The notes: a model not told the origin generated them from the sequence alone. DNA of 64,000 bases from Fusibacillus kribbianus (GCF_030053595.1 NZ_JASGBQ010000013.1:1-64000), one strand, 5' to 3'; shown: positions 29,001-37,222, counted from the stretch's first letter. Numbers and translations are program-made.

Positions 29001-30870
29001 CAGCCTGCCCGGAGGGGACCCTGATCCGGAGCCGACGCCTGATCCGGAGATTCCGGCCGATGGTATTTACGATATCGAAGTGGAATCCAGTGCCTCCATG
29101 TTTAGGGTGGTGGATTGTGTATTGACGGTCAAAGGCGGAAAGATGAGTGCAGTTCTTACCTTAAGCGGAACCGGCTACGATTATCTGTATCCCGGTACTA
29201 AAGCAGAAGCGGCTGCGGCAGCCTCGTCGGCATGGAGTCCTTATGTGAAAAATGCCGAAGGCAAATACACCTACACGATTCCGGTCGAGGGACTGGACAA
29301 GGGGATCGCGGTGGCAGCCCATTCCATCAGCAAGAACATCTGGTATGACAGAACACTGACTTTCAAATCGGATACTTTGAAGAAGCTTTCTGATCTGCCC
29401 GGCGGCTCTGATACTCCCGGTACGACACCGACGGATCCGACAGATCCTTCCAATCCGGGAAATACGGGAATTGACGATCCGGAGACAACGATTCCGGACA
29501 ATGATGGGAAGGAAGACCAGGAATCTCAGTACGTTTCTGACACCAGCGGATCCACGGGACGAATAGACAGTTCCACGACACTTGCTGACGGTGTATACAA
29601 ACCGGATAAATTCTCCTGGTCCGGAGGTACGGGTAAGGTAAAGATTTCCTGCAATAAGATTACCGTAAAGAATGGACAGGCGTACGCAACGCTGGCGTTC
29701 AGCAGTGATTCCTACCAGTATGTAAAGGCCAATGGAAACACGTATTATGCAGGCAAAAGCGGAGGACAGGCAACCGTTGTCATCCCTGTTGCACTTAACA
29801 GAAACAACAGGATCCTTGGTATGACAACAAAAATGTCTGCCACCCATGAGATCGAATACAACATCTTTATCTATCTGGCGGCGGCCGGAAACGGCCAGAC
29901 GATTGGAGAAAACAGCAACGAAAAGCTGGACGAAGAAGCACCGGAGATCATAGGGCTCGAATACAAGTCTGAGACTGAGTTGGATTTTGCGGAGTATTTT
30001 AAAATCTACCATTACGATCAGGGAATTGTCCTCCTGGAGGTCGATATGACCAGGGATACAGCAAGGGATCCGGAAAAGCTTGCTGAGGCAGAGAACAGTG
30101 AGGATAAAGCGGATAAGAAGGAAACGGAGAAGAAGGCAGAGAAAGCAGAAGAAACCCTTCCGGAAGAAGAGGGTGAGATCACGGTAAGTCAGAACGAGAT
30201 CGCTGCAGAGCTTTACAAAGGAAACGTGGTCAAATATCTTCTTGTCCCTGAAAATGTGGAGATTCCTGTAGGTCTGGAGCAGGATATGATCATTGTGACG
30301 TTGCCTCTCGACAGGACCTATGCTGCTTCCGATGAGATCCTTGAGGTCATGGAGAGTCTGGATCTTCTTGATCAGGTAGCGGCTGTGGGCTGCGAGCAGA
30401 AGGACTGCAAGGTGGATACCGTTGCTGAAAGGATGAAAGTGAGAGACGGAGAAAAAGAAGCTGATGTGGTATATGGCGGATTATTCGATGCTCCGGATTT
30501 CAAGGCTCTGATCAAACAGGAGATCAATCTGGCAATTCTGCCCGGTACACTGCTTCCGAGGGATGAAGAGGATCCTGATATGCAGGACAGTACTGTTGAG
30601 AAGAACACTGACAGTGCCGCAAAGAAGAATGCCGGAAATGAGCAGGAGCTCACGGCAGAAGAACAGACAGAACGCCTTGAGAGTCTCACGGAAAAATTTG
30701 CAATGTTCGGAATTCCGGTTGTGATCGATCGTTCTGCCGATGAAGAGACAGAACTGGCAAAATACGAGTGGATCAAAGTTTACGGCGTACTTTTCGGCTG
30801 TGAGGAAGAAATGGATGAGCTCTTTGAAACAGCCGTAAAAGAAGCAGAACAGCAGGAGAGCAGACGATGA
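26059..30870 (+). CDS. Giant secreted repeat protein with half substrate-binding domain, cobalamin-riboswitch controlled
   Basis: A 1603-aa secreted protein. A GTG start follows ACAGGAGGAACA, with a signal peptide ending near AYAAE. Then comes a Glu/Ser-rich tether (about 33-155) and seven related beta domains of 100-125 residues (about 184-299, 398-524, 623-734, 741-854, 859-978, 1000-1113, 1176-1276). Each has a SMFRVxxxxxTV start, a YDxLYxG-like turn and an FTVP-like strand, recalling haem-carrier NEAT domains. Two Ig-like domains lie at about 301-388 and 531-619 (GLTYQWQF, GQYRCVI). Residues 1293-1602 align with the N-terminal lobe of the binding lipoprotein encoded next (LDRTYAA vs LDRIYLA; YEWIKVYGVLF vs TEWIKLYSVLV). 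No LPXTG or membrane anchor is seen. The stop overlaps the next gene by 4 bases. A role in catching and passing corrinoid is inferred from regulation. Confidence 0.75.
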   Translation: MKKSKSLIAFFLAASLTFSPLSYIRAYAAETGSREEIGESSGEGTKKEEQPEMTAESKEEEIAEEESTEAESTEEESADDESKEKAESTEASESGEAELEESSEAKEEESKEASESAEESEKAAESTEEESEASTKDTGSSSEGSRKEESTASAQNLIPKTDALLAINRIAVFSMERTIVPTPSAEITGVTVLKWDADSQSHTQYRMFPVTVTSMAVSGQTIRISFHTGAKAVFDWLYFGNLSDENKTADFVGTKEGSTCKFEIEVPVSKRNSWVPMVLGRSDKGTWSDNNLWMSIPNVPVITKQPQREEAKVGGNVTLSVEVTGEGLTYQWQFMADGGENWADCEGESAKTAAYGFEMAETLVGQYRCVITDKNGVKAESDAVEVFVAEEKPEDDGFEATGGIGAVYGKDYSKNPSGSFSMFKVSESKATVKGSEINIAIWVAPKSASNSTFTYNAIYLGRYGDTMEPLVYGEIDEEKGLQKYTFTVPYSAKGTDYPFVPVKADGTAYKTTQLYLTIPSVFSAPEDPAAVTITTQPAEMTSAIAGSDVTLSVEAEGEGLTYRWQFSTDGTFWTDCAEESAKTAAYSFTMTKMASGQYRCVIADKNGKEEISNTAAVAEPVFSGAKVRVVKKDGTDFKMFTVADSTVTEDGENLAVVITTENVSYDKLYLGSKDDALKIPIISGTEAEGGWSFEFTVPASCKGETLPITLGYPTGSENEWYVKQYLWIYIPDEGITELPEAVNEIQAITGGTGISYKDFQIVSSRAVLKQNQVLLTLTVNGRKWTRLYQGVQADTKKAPFYSGTYDEASDTTTFTFAVPAGKQGMNIPVTPGTESSWFAYARDLFINVPRLEEVAKTSADGIYELYGSAFPIINYAALHFERESSLTIDGDAATVTLITQTNQYDKIYIGSVDDPDSVKNAGAAEAVARTDIGDAYKCFTFTIPTTDLGKEINYVVHIQSSDSWAVKQSSFRINEILEKIGSLPGGDPDPEPTPDPEIPADGIYDIEVESSASMFRVVDCVLTVKGGKMSAVLTLSGTGYDYLYPGTKAEAAAAASSAWSPYVKNAEGKYTYTIPVEGLDKGIAVAAHSISKNIWYDRTLTFKSDTLKKLSDLPGGSDTPGTTPTDPTDPSNPGNTGIDDPETTIPDNDGKEDQESQYVSDTSGSTGRIDSSTTLADGVYKPDKFSWSGGTGKVKISCNKITVKNGQAYATLAFSSDSYQYVKANGNTYYAGKSGGQATVVIPVALNRNNRILGMTTKMSATHEIEYNIFIYLAAAGNGQTIGENSNEKLDEEAPEIIGLEYKSETELDFAEYFKIYHYDQGIVLLEVDMTRDTARDPEKLAEAENSEDKADKKETEKKAEKAEETLPEEEGEITVSQNEIAAELYKGNVVKYLLVPENVEIPVGLEQDMIIVTLPLDRTYAASDEILEVMESLDLLDQVAAVGCEQKDCKVDTVAERMKVRDGEKEADVVYGGLFDAPDFKALIKQEINLAILPGTLLPRDEEDPDMQDSTVEKNTDSAAKKNAGNEQELTAEEQTERLESLTEKFAMFGIPVVIDRSADEETELAKYEWIKVYGVLFGCEEEMDELFETAVKEAEQQESRR

Positions 30871-32111
30871 AGAAAAAGTATGGAAAGATCGTTGCGCTGA
30901 TGCTGGCAGCAGTCCTCCTTTTGGGGGGCTGCGGCCAGGCTGCGCCGACAAAGGAAGAAAGCACCAATGGTTCAGAGACCGTTGCGGCTGGAGAAACCGA
31001 AGCGGTAAAGGAAACAGAACAGACAACGGAATCAGGAACGGAGGCAGTCCGGGAAACGGGGGATGCCCCAAACATCGAGGGACTTACTTATGAATCGACC
31101 ATGGAGCTCACCTATGCGGAATGCTTCGACGTGTATTATTATGAAGGCGGCTATGCGCTGATCGATGTCCATGACAGTGCCAGATATCTGGTCGTGCCGG
31201 AAGGCCAGGAAGCCCCCGGTTCCCTGGATGAGGATATCATTGTACTGAAGCAGCCCCTCGACAGAATCTATCTGGCGGCGACTTCGGCCATGGCTCTGTT
31301 TGATTCCATGGGTGCCATGGATGCGATCCGTTTGAGCGGCACCCAGGCCTCCGGCTGGTATATTGATCATGCGGTGAAGGCCATGGAGGCGGGGGATATT
31401 CTGTTTGCCGGAAAATACAGTGAGCCGGATTATGAACTGATGGTGGATGAGGAATGTGACCTTGCCATTGAATCGACAATGATCCTCCATAGCCCGAAGG
31501 TCCAGGAGATGATCGAGATGCTGGATATTCCGGTTTTTATTGACCGTTCCAGTTATGAAAGCCATCCGTTGGGAAGAACGGAATGGATCAAACTTTACAG
31601 CGTTCTGGTGGATAAAGAGGAGGAGGCAGCGGCCTTTTTCGACGATCAGGCAAAGGTCATCCGTGATCTGAAGGATTTTCAGAACACGGAAAAGACCGTG
31701 GTTTATTTCTATATGAGCACGGACGGCTCTGCCGTGGTCCGCAAGGCAAGTGATTATATTCCGAAAATGATCGAAATTGCCGGAGGCCGGTATGCTTTCC
31801 CCAATCTGGAGGACGAGTCGGGAAAAACCTCGATCCCGCTGAGTATGGAGGAATTTTATGCCACTGCCGTAGATGCAGATTATCTGGTTTACAATGCTTC
31901 CATTGACGCGCCCATCAACAGCATTGACGAATTGATGGCAAAAAGTGAGTTGTTTGCTGATTTTAAAGCGGTGAAGGAGGGGAATGTCTGGACAACAGGA
32001 AAATCCCTGTACCAGGCGACCGATATCGTCGGCCAGCTGATTCGTGATCTGAATCTCATGCTGACAGGCGGAGATGCTTCCCAGATGACCTTTTTAACAA
32101 AAGTAGAATAG
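30867..32111 (+). CDS. ABC transporter substrate-binding lipoprotein (BtuF/FecB-like)
   Basis: A 414-aa lipoprotein. The signal ALMLAAVLLLGGC has a clear lipobox, followed by a Thr/Glu-rich linker and a two-lobed class III binding fold (TroA-type). It delivers ligand to the FecCD-type permease encoded next. Regulation by a cobalamin riboswitch makes a corrinoid the most likely ligand; haem or siderophore cannot be excluded. Its N-lobe is duplicated in the tail of the preceding giant protein. Confidence 0.85.
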   Translation: MKKKYGKIVALMLAAVLLLGGCGQAAPTKEESTNGSETVAAGETEAVKETEQTTESGTEAVRETGDAPNIEGLTYESTMELTYAECFDVYYYEGGYALIDVHDSARYLVVPEGQEAPGSLDEDIIVLKQPLDRIYLAATSAMALFDSMGAMDAIRLSGTQASGWYIDHAVKAMEAGDILFAGKYSEPDYELMVDEECDLAIESTMILHSPKVQEMIEMLDIPVFIDRSSYESHPLGRTEWIKLYSVLVDKEEEAAAFFDDQAKVIRDLKDFQNTEKTVVYFYMSTDGSAVVRKASDYIPKMIEIAGGRYAFPNLEDESGKTSIPLSMEEFYATAVDADYLVYNASIDAPINSIDELMAKSELFADFKAVKEGNVWTTGKSLYQATDIVGQLIRDLNLMLTGGDASQMTFLTKVE

Positions 32112-32121
32112 AGGACGGATT

Positions 32122-33162
32122 ATGCAGCAGGATTTTCATATGGAAAACTTCAGACGGCGCTCCAGATATCTTCTTGTATTTCTGGTGTTGACGGCGGCGT
32201 TTTTGGCTATCACAGTGCTGAATATCAATACAGGAAATGTGGATATTTCCGTGTCGGAGATACTTCGCATCCTGTTTAAGGGAACGGAGAATACAACGGA
32301 GTACAATATTATCTGGAAGATCCGTTTGCCAAGGATCCTTATGGCCGCCATTCTTGGCGGAGCCCTGTCCCTGTCCGGCTTTCTTTTGCAGACCTTTTTT
32401 GAGAATCCGATCGCAGGACCCTTCGTGCTGGGAATCTCTTCCGGCGCGAAGATGGTCGTTGCGCTCGTAATGATCTATTTCCTGGAAAAGTTTAAAGTGG
32501 TTTCTTCCTATACGCTGATTATTGCCGCATTCATCGGATCATTGCTTACCATTGGATTCATCCTGTTATTTTCCAGAAGGATCCATCATATGGCCACACT
32601 CCTTGTGGCAGGGATCATGGTCGGCTATATCTGTTCGGCGGTAACCGACTTTGTTGTCACCTTTGCCGAGGATTCTGATATCGTGAACCTTCACGGGTGG
32701 TCCCAGGGAAGCTTTTCCGGCATGAGCTGGAATAATGTGGCTGTGGCGGCAGTGGTGGTGGGAATCACAGTGCTTATTACTTTTCTGTTTTCCAAGCCCA
32801 TTGGCGCGTATCAGCTGGGAGAGGCTTATGCCCAGAGCATGGGGGTCAATATCAAGGCGTTTCGGGTGGCGCTGATTTTACTGTCCAGCATTCTTTCCGC
32901 CTGTGTGACGGCTTTTGCAGGTCCGATTTCCTTTTTGGGAATTGCAGTACCGTACCTGATCAAACGGTGCCTGAATACGTCCCGCCCGCTGGTGGTGATT
33001 CCCGGAACCTTTTTGGGTGGAGCCGTATTCTGCATGCTGTGCGATCTGATCGCCAGGACGGCCTTTGCGCCGATGGAGCTGAATATCAGCACCGTGACCT
33101 CTATATTTGGTGCCCCGATCGTAATATTTATGATGCTGAAGCGGCAGAAAGGAATGCAGTGA
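32122..33162 (+). CDS. FecCD/BtuC family ABC permease
   Basis: A 346-aa membrane protein with about ten helices. It carries the family marks RLPRILMAAILGGALSLSG and NPIAGPFVLGISSGA in the first third, and FAGPISFLGIAVPYLIKR near the end, the region that contacts the ATPase. It forms the membrane channel of the vitamin B12/iron-type importer. It begins 10 bases after the binding protein gene, and its stop shares one base with the ATPase start. Confidence 0.92.
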   Translation: MQQDFHMENFRRRSRYLLVFLVLTAAFLAITVLNINTGNVDISVSEILRILFKGTENTTEYNIIWKIRLPRILMAAILGGALSLSGFLLQTFFENPIAGPFVLGISSGAKMVVALVMIYFLEKFKVVSSYTLIIAAFIGSLLTIGFILLFSRRIHHMATLLVAGIMVGYICSAVTDFVVTFAEDSDIVNLHGWSQGSFSGMSWNNVAVAAVVVGITVLITFLFSKPIGAYQLGEAYAQSMGVNIKAFRVALILLSSILSACVTAFAGPISFLGIAVPYLIKRCLNTSRPLVVIPGTFLGGAVFCMLCDLIARTAFAPMELNISTVTSIFGAPIVIFMMLKRQKGMQ

Positions 33163-34262
33163 TGGCGGATTATTACCTGAAAATGGAACACCTGGCTGTC
33201 GGCTACGGAGGAAAGCCGTTAATCAGAGACATCAATATCGGAATCGATAAGGGAGAGATCGTTACGCTGATCGGTCCCAACGGCTCCGGCAAATCGACGA
33301 TTTTGAAAAGTATTACAAAGCAGTTAAAGCTGGTAGGCGGTGTAGTGGTTTTTGACCAAAAAAGCATTGGTGACATGTCCTACAAAGCTTTGTCTACCAG
33401 AATGGCTGTCGTGCTTACAGAGCGGATGAAGCCGGAGCTCATGACCTGCCATGACATTGTTGCGACAGGGCGGTATCCCTATACGGGGCGTCTCGGGATC
33501 CTGAGCCGTGAGGATGAGGAAAAGGTGGAGGCGGCCATGAGGGCAGTCCATGCGGAAGAGCTGGGCGGCCGGGATTTTAACAATATCAGTGACGGACAAA
33601 GACAGCGGGTGCTTCTTGCCAGAGCGATCTGCCAGGAGCCGGAGCTCATTATTCTGGATGAGCCCACGTCTTTTCTGGACATTCGCCATAAGCTGGAGCT
33701 TTTGTCGATCCTTCGGACCATGGCAAAGCAAAAGCAGATCACGGTGGTCATGTCCCTCCATGAGATCGATCTGGCCCAGAAGATTTCCGATAAGATCCTG
33801 TGTGTCAAGGGAGAATTTATTTCTCACTATGGAAGACCCGAGGAGATCTTTGAGGAACAGACCATAAAGGAGCTTTACGAGATCGACAATGGGTATTTTG
33901 ATCCCTGCTTTGGCAGCATCGAGCTTCCGAAGCCGGTGGGAGAGCCGAGGATCCTGGTGCTTTCCTCCTGCGGAACCGGAATCCCTGTTTACCGCAGGCT
34001 CCAGAAGGAGCAGGTGCCTTTTGCGGCAGCCATTCTCTATAAAAATGACATCGATTATCGCCTGGCCAGACTTCTTGCGTCGGAAACAGTTGCCGAGGAA
34101 CCCTTCCGGGAAATCAGCGAAGAGTCGTTTGCGAGAGCCATGGCTCTGATCCAGAGCTGCGAAAGGGTCATTGACGCAGGGGTGACGGTCGGAGACTGCA
34201 ACCGAAGAATGGAAGAGCTTCTTGAGGCGGCACGGTTGGCGGGAAAGCTTCTGGAGGCGTAA
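33162..34262 (+). CDS. ABC importer ATPase (BtuD/FecE-like) with C-terminal extension
   Basis: A 366-aa ATPase. Walker A is GPNGSGKST, the signature region is ISDGQRQRVLLARAI, Walker B is LIILDEPTSFLD, and the switch histidine lies in VVMSLHEIDLA. The ATG at 33162 is chosen because longer in-frame starts lie inside the permease gene. After the usual ~255 residues there is an extra ~110-residue domain (ILVLSSCGTGIPVYRRLQ to the end) with a Rossmann-like start. It may sense nucleotide or ligand, and its role is unknown. Confidence 0.88.
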   Translation: MADYYLKMEHLAVGYGGKPLIRDINIGIDKGEIVTLIGPNGSGKSTILKSITKQLKLVGGVVVFDQKSIGDMSYKALSTRMAVVLTERMKPELMTCHDIVATGRYPYTGRLGILSREDEEKVEAAMRAVHAEELGGRDFNNISDGQRQRVLLARAICQEPELIILDEPTSFLDIRHKLELLSILRTMAKQKQITVVMSLHEIDLAQKISDKILCVKGEFISHYGRPEEIFEEQTIKELYEIDNGYFDPCFGSIELPKPVGEPRILVLSSCGTGIPVYRRLQKEQVPFAAAILYKNDIDYRLARLLASETVAEEPFREISEESFARAMALIQSCERVIDAGVTVGDCNRRMEELLEAARLAGKLLEA

Positions 34263-34271
34263 AATCTCTCA

Positions 34272-34300
34272 TTGACAATTTACCTCATCTCCACTATAAT
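34272..34300 (+). promoter_or_regulatory. Promoter of ssrA
   Basis: A perfect consensus: TTGACA (34272-34277), 17 bases, TATAAT (34295-34300). The mature RNA begins 34 bases downstream. Confidence 0.92.
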
Positions 34301-34333
34301 ATGGTTACGCTGAAATTTCTTTTGCGAAAACCA

Positions 34334-34683
34334 GGGCTTGTACTGGTTTCGACGGGGGTTCAGAAGTTTGGGAAGCCATCCGCAGACCGTGACTGCGTCA
34401 TCAACATGGAAAACCTAAATATAAACGCAGACGAACAGTTAGCGTACGCTGCTTAATTGCAGCCGTCGGCCCTAGGCCTCTCACAGCTTAGGATCCCGGC
34501 GTCGACCTTGTGAGGAACTTCGTTTCCAAAGCTTTGAGGGAATGGAAGAATTTATGAAGCTACTGAACGTGAGAGCCTGTCTTTGGGCGCTTGCGGGAGG
34601 GAATGTCAAAACAGAGACTGTGATGGAAGAAACCTGAATGGAAGGGCTTTCGGACAGGGGTTCGATTCCCCTCAGGTCCACCA
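34334..34683 (+). ncRNA. ssrA: tmRNA (transfer-messenger RNA)
   Basis: A 350-base tmRNA. The 5' end GGGCTTG pairs with the 3' CAGGTCC before an encoded ACCA; GTACTGGTTTCGACGGGGG and GGTTCGATTCCCC are the conserved D-like and T-arm parts. The tag reading frame is AAC GCA GAC GAA CAG TTA GCG TAC GCT GCT TAA (34424-34456), giving a tag ending ADEQLAYAA. With SmpB it frees stalled ribosomes and marks the product for proteolysis. A serine recombinase gene abuts the 3' end on the other strand. Confidence 0.96.
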
Positions 34684-36376
34684 AAAGTTCGTTATTCAAA
34701 CCCTGCTCAAAAAATTTTGAGCCGGATTTGAGTAACTCGTCGATAGAATCAGCGTCTGCTTCGGCAGGCGCTGATTTCGTGTTTGTTTTTATGAGTTCTT
34801 TTTCTATCGGCCCAATTAGGTTCTTGTAGAGATCATTTAATTCAGTCGTTACGGTGCCATCCGCATGAATCCAGATTTTATTGAATATAGACTGATTCAT
34901 AAGTTTTTTAATCGTATCATTTGCTTTGCGGTAAGTACTTCCGCAATCTTCAATGAGGTCAAAGGCTAGAGATAGATTCTTGAGTATATCATCGAACGTA
35001 GTACTACGGACGCTGATTTCATGTTTGATTGCAGCCAATTGCTTTGATATGGATTGTTGTTCGCGCTTCATTAAGCTTAGTGGTATCGCGTCGTTGAAAT
35101 GTGCTTCTAGTAGCTTTTCTTGACGATGCTCGAGTTTCTCTTTTTCGCGACGTAAAGAATCCAGTTCTAGCTTGAATTTCTCGCTTTCTTTATTTATAAA
35201 CTCTTGAATTTTGGCTTCTAGAAGAAGTCTATCGTTTGGCTTGATGCTGTAATTATCGTATATTTGTTCTACCTGGTATTCGACCTCATCGATTAGAATC
35301 GAGCGCATCTTGCATTTTTGATCCTTTGATTTAGTCCGATGCCGGCCAGCGCATATGAAATACGGATATATATTACCGGATTTACTCCTGGCATATGTGA
35401 CAATCATTTTCGATTTGCATTCCCAACAGTAGACAGAGCCTTTTAGGAAATGCGGATGTTCGCGAGTTCGCTCGCCATTATGATGCGCTTGAATGATGGT
35501 CTGCACATGATTGAACGTCTCCAGACTTATCAGAGCCTCATGCGCACCGTCATATTCAACGCCATTGTAGCGAATAACGCCTGCATAGTATGGGTTTTTG
35601 AGTATTTTCTCTACTGTGCATTTAGTGACCGGCTTTGAAGGAATTTTGGGGGTTGCCCTAGTATTTAGCCCAAGCGCGGCCATATATTCCGCCAAACTAG
35701 TTAGTGACCAATTCCCGGTAGAGTATTCTTCGAAGGCTTGCTTAACGAGCGGTGCTCGTTCCGGGTCAAGTTCGACTGTGCGTTCTTCACGCCCCTTGTC
35801 ATCAACTTTGCGTACGTTAATGTATCCAATTGGCGCTCGCCCAATTGTTCCACCGCCTTTCACCTTTTCTCCCATGCCTTTTTTAACTTCGGTTGCAAGA
35901 TTCTGTGAGTAAAATTCGGCGATAGAACTCATGATGCCATGTAGGAGCATGCCGGATGGCGTCTCGTCGATACTTTCTGATGCAGATACTAATTGAACGC
36001 CGCATTCACGCAATACGCGCATAATGTCGCTGTCATCGTCACGGTTACGTGCGAGACGATCGACCTTGTGTACGATTACGTAGTCCACACGATCGGCGTT
36101 TTCTCTGACATATTCAAGCATTGCTTGGAGTTGTGGACGGTCGGCGGATTTAGCCGATGCGCCGCGGTCGACAAATTCTTTCCCGACCATTGCTCCTAAT
36201 GACGCTGCCTTCTTTTTGTTTGCCTCACGCTGTGCCGGGATCGAAAAACCTTCATCATGTCCGCCACCACGTTCAGCTTGGCCACGGGTAGATACGCGGA
36301 GATATGATACTGCGAATTTAGGCGTCATTGAATCCATGAGCGCCTGAGCCGTATTCGCCATTGCTTTATTACTCAT
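34481..36376 (-). CDS. Large serine recombinase abutting and overlapping ssrA
   Basis: A 631-aa recombinase with the RBS AAAGGAGG before its ATG. The resolvase domain has the catalytic serine in SYLRVSTRGQ (about residue 29) and VIVHKVDRLARN. A recombinase domain (GRAPIGYINV on), a zinc-ribbon (CWECKSKM, later CAG) and a long coiled coil follow. The last ~67 residues, from LVDLRGIEPL on, are encoded by the complement of tmRNA, so the original C-terminus was probably replaced when the element joined ssrA. Base and codon use are less GC-biased than the neighbours, which fits transfer. It is likely the integrase of an element inserted at the ssrA 3' end. Confidence 0.85.
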   Translation of the reverse strand: MSNKAMANTAQALMDSMTPKFAVSYLRVSTRGQAERGGGHDEGFSIPAQREANKKKAASLGAMVGKEFVDRGASAKSADRPQLQAMLEYVRENADRVDYVIVHKVDRLARNRDDDSDIMRVLRECGVQLVSASESIDETPSGMLLHGIMSSIAEFYSQNLATEVKKGMGEKVKGGGTIGRAPIGYINVRKVDDKGREERTVELDPERAPLVKQAFEEYSTGNWSLTSLAEYMAALGLNTRATPKIPSKPVTKCTVEKILKNPYYAGVIRYNGVEYDGAHEALISLETFNHVQTIIQAHHNGERTREHPHFLKGSVYCWECKSKMIVTYARSKSGNIYPYFICAGRHRTKSKDQKCKMRSILIDEVEYQVEQIYDNYSIKPNDRLLLEAKIQEFINKESEKFKLELDSLRREKEKLEHRQEKLLEAHFNDAIPLSLMKREQQSISKQLAAIKHEISVRSTTFDDILKNLSLAFDLIEDCGSTYRKANDTIKKLMNQSIFNKIWIHADGTVTTELNDLYKNLIGPIEKELIKTNTKSAPAEADADSIDELLKSGSKFFEQGLNNELLVDLRGIEPLSESPSIQVSSITVSVLTFPPASAQRQALTFSSFINSSIPSKLWKRSSSQGRRRDPKL

Positions 36377-36494
36377 AGTGCGTACCTCCTTTCATAGGTA
36401 GTCATCGCATGATAGCTCTCTTCTCGAGAGAAAGCCAGTCTTTTTGCGGAGAATTAATAGTTATTTTTCTTCTTAAAAATGTTGGGTTTATCTT

Positions 36495-36525
36495 GAAAAA
36501 GCCAGTCCCAACCGGGGCTGGCTTT
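36495..36525 (-). terminator. Terminator after the DUF4314 gene
   Basis: On the minus strand AAGCCAG pairs with CTGGCTT around CCCCGGTTGGGA, followed by a TTTTTC run, 10-35 bases after the stop at 36534. The region from here to the recombinase start (36377-36494) has no gene. Confidence 0.75.
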
Positions 36526-36533
36526 GGTGTGGA

Positions 36534-36770
36534 TCATTCTACGATCCTGAATATATCATCCCCGTAAATGAGTCCAAGCGACGATCCGCAATCCCAATCG
36601 ACAAAGATTGTTCCTTGCGCATCGATAAAGGTGACTGTGCCTTGGTCGCCTGGTTTCAGTTTTGTGTTATAAGGATCTTCCATCGAAATCAGCTCCACGC
36701 GAGTTCCTTCCGGATATCGTTCACGTAGCTGGCGGATGAAAGCCTGAGTATAAATTCGGCCATAATACAT
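36534..36770 (-). CDS. DUF4314 family small protein of an integrative element
   Basis: A 78-aa protein with the DUF4314 pattern: YPEGTRVELISMEDPYNTKL, then PGDQGTVTFIDAQGTIFVDW and a closing GSSLGLIYGDDIFRI. The family is found on conjugative and mobilisable elements of Firmicutes; its function is unknown. Its ATG overlaps the stop of the preceding fragment (TAATG), which shows former translational coupling. Confidence 0.75.
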   Translation of the reverse strand: MYYGRIYTQAFIRQLRERYPEGTRVELISMEDPYNTKLKPGDQGTVTFIDAQGTIFVDWDCGSSLGLIYGDDIFRIVE

Positions 36771-37222
36771 TAGGGTTCATGCCTCCTTTCGGAATCATCG
36801 GCCACGTCGTGCCGTTCTGGCGCGTGTCCGGCCTTCCAACTGCAGTTCCCGGATAAGTCCCGGAGCAGTATTTTTCTCGCTTGTTTGTACTCGTCTCCGA
36901 CAAATCCGAGGCGAACCAGAAATAGCCGCATAGCATATTTAAGGTTCTCTTGCGGTCGTTCGACGGGTGAGATACGTTTCTGCTCACAGGCTGTTCTAGC
37001 AAGTGCTGAAATAAGCTTCGTGTAAGCGTCGGCTTCTCCATCTACTCCGCTGATTGTGAACCACGGAAAGTAGATCTTGTCCTCGTATTCTTCAATCTGA
37101 AGTTCACGAGCTCCAAGAGCAGCCTTTAAAAGCGTTTCTTTAGATTTGACAAGGCTACAAAGCCTGACGAGAGAATCTTCATCAAATCGTTCTTTTGTTA
37201 TGAAATTCCGTTTTTCTTGACT
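36770..37222 (-). pseudogene. 5'-damaged gene of an integrative element (so-called virulence-related protein)
   Basis: An open frame of about 150 codons with no start, preceded directly by TGA at 37223-37225. It reads RFDEDSLVRLCSLVKSKETL, LKAALGARELQIEEYEDKIY, YFPWFTISGVDGEADAYTKL, then RLFLVRLGFVGDEYKQARKI and LLRDLSGNCSWKAG. I recall this as the C-terminal part of a protein common on clostridial conjugative elements. Upstream, another frame (to about 37320) encodes CEDGFSVSVSA, so a frameshift probably disabled it. Confidence 0.5.

Noticed and set aside
36721-37041. A 106-codon minus-strand frame with an ATG in the mobile remnant
   Set aside because: The neighbouring frame encodes the recognisable conserved protein fragment through the same bases, so this one is a shadow.
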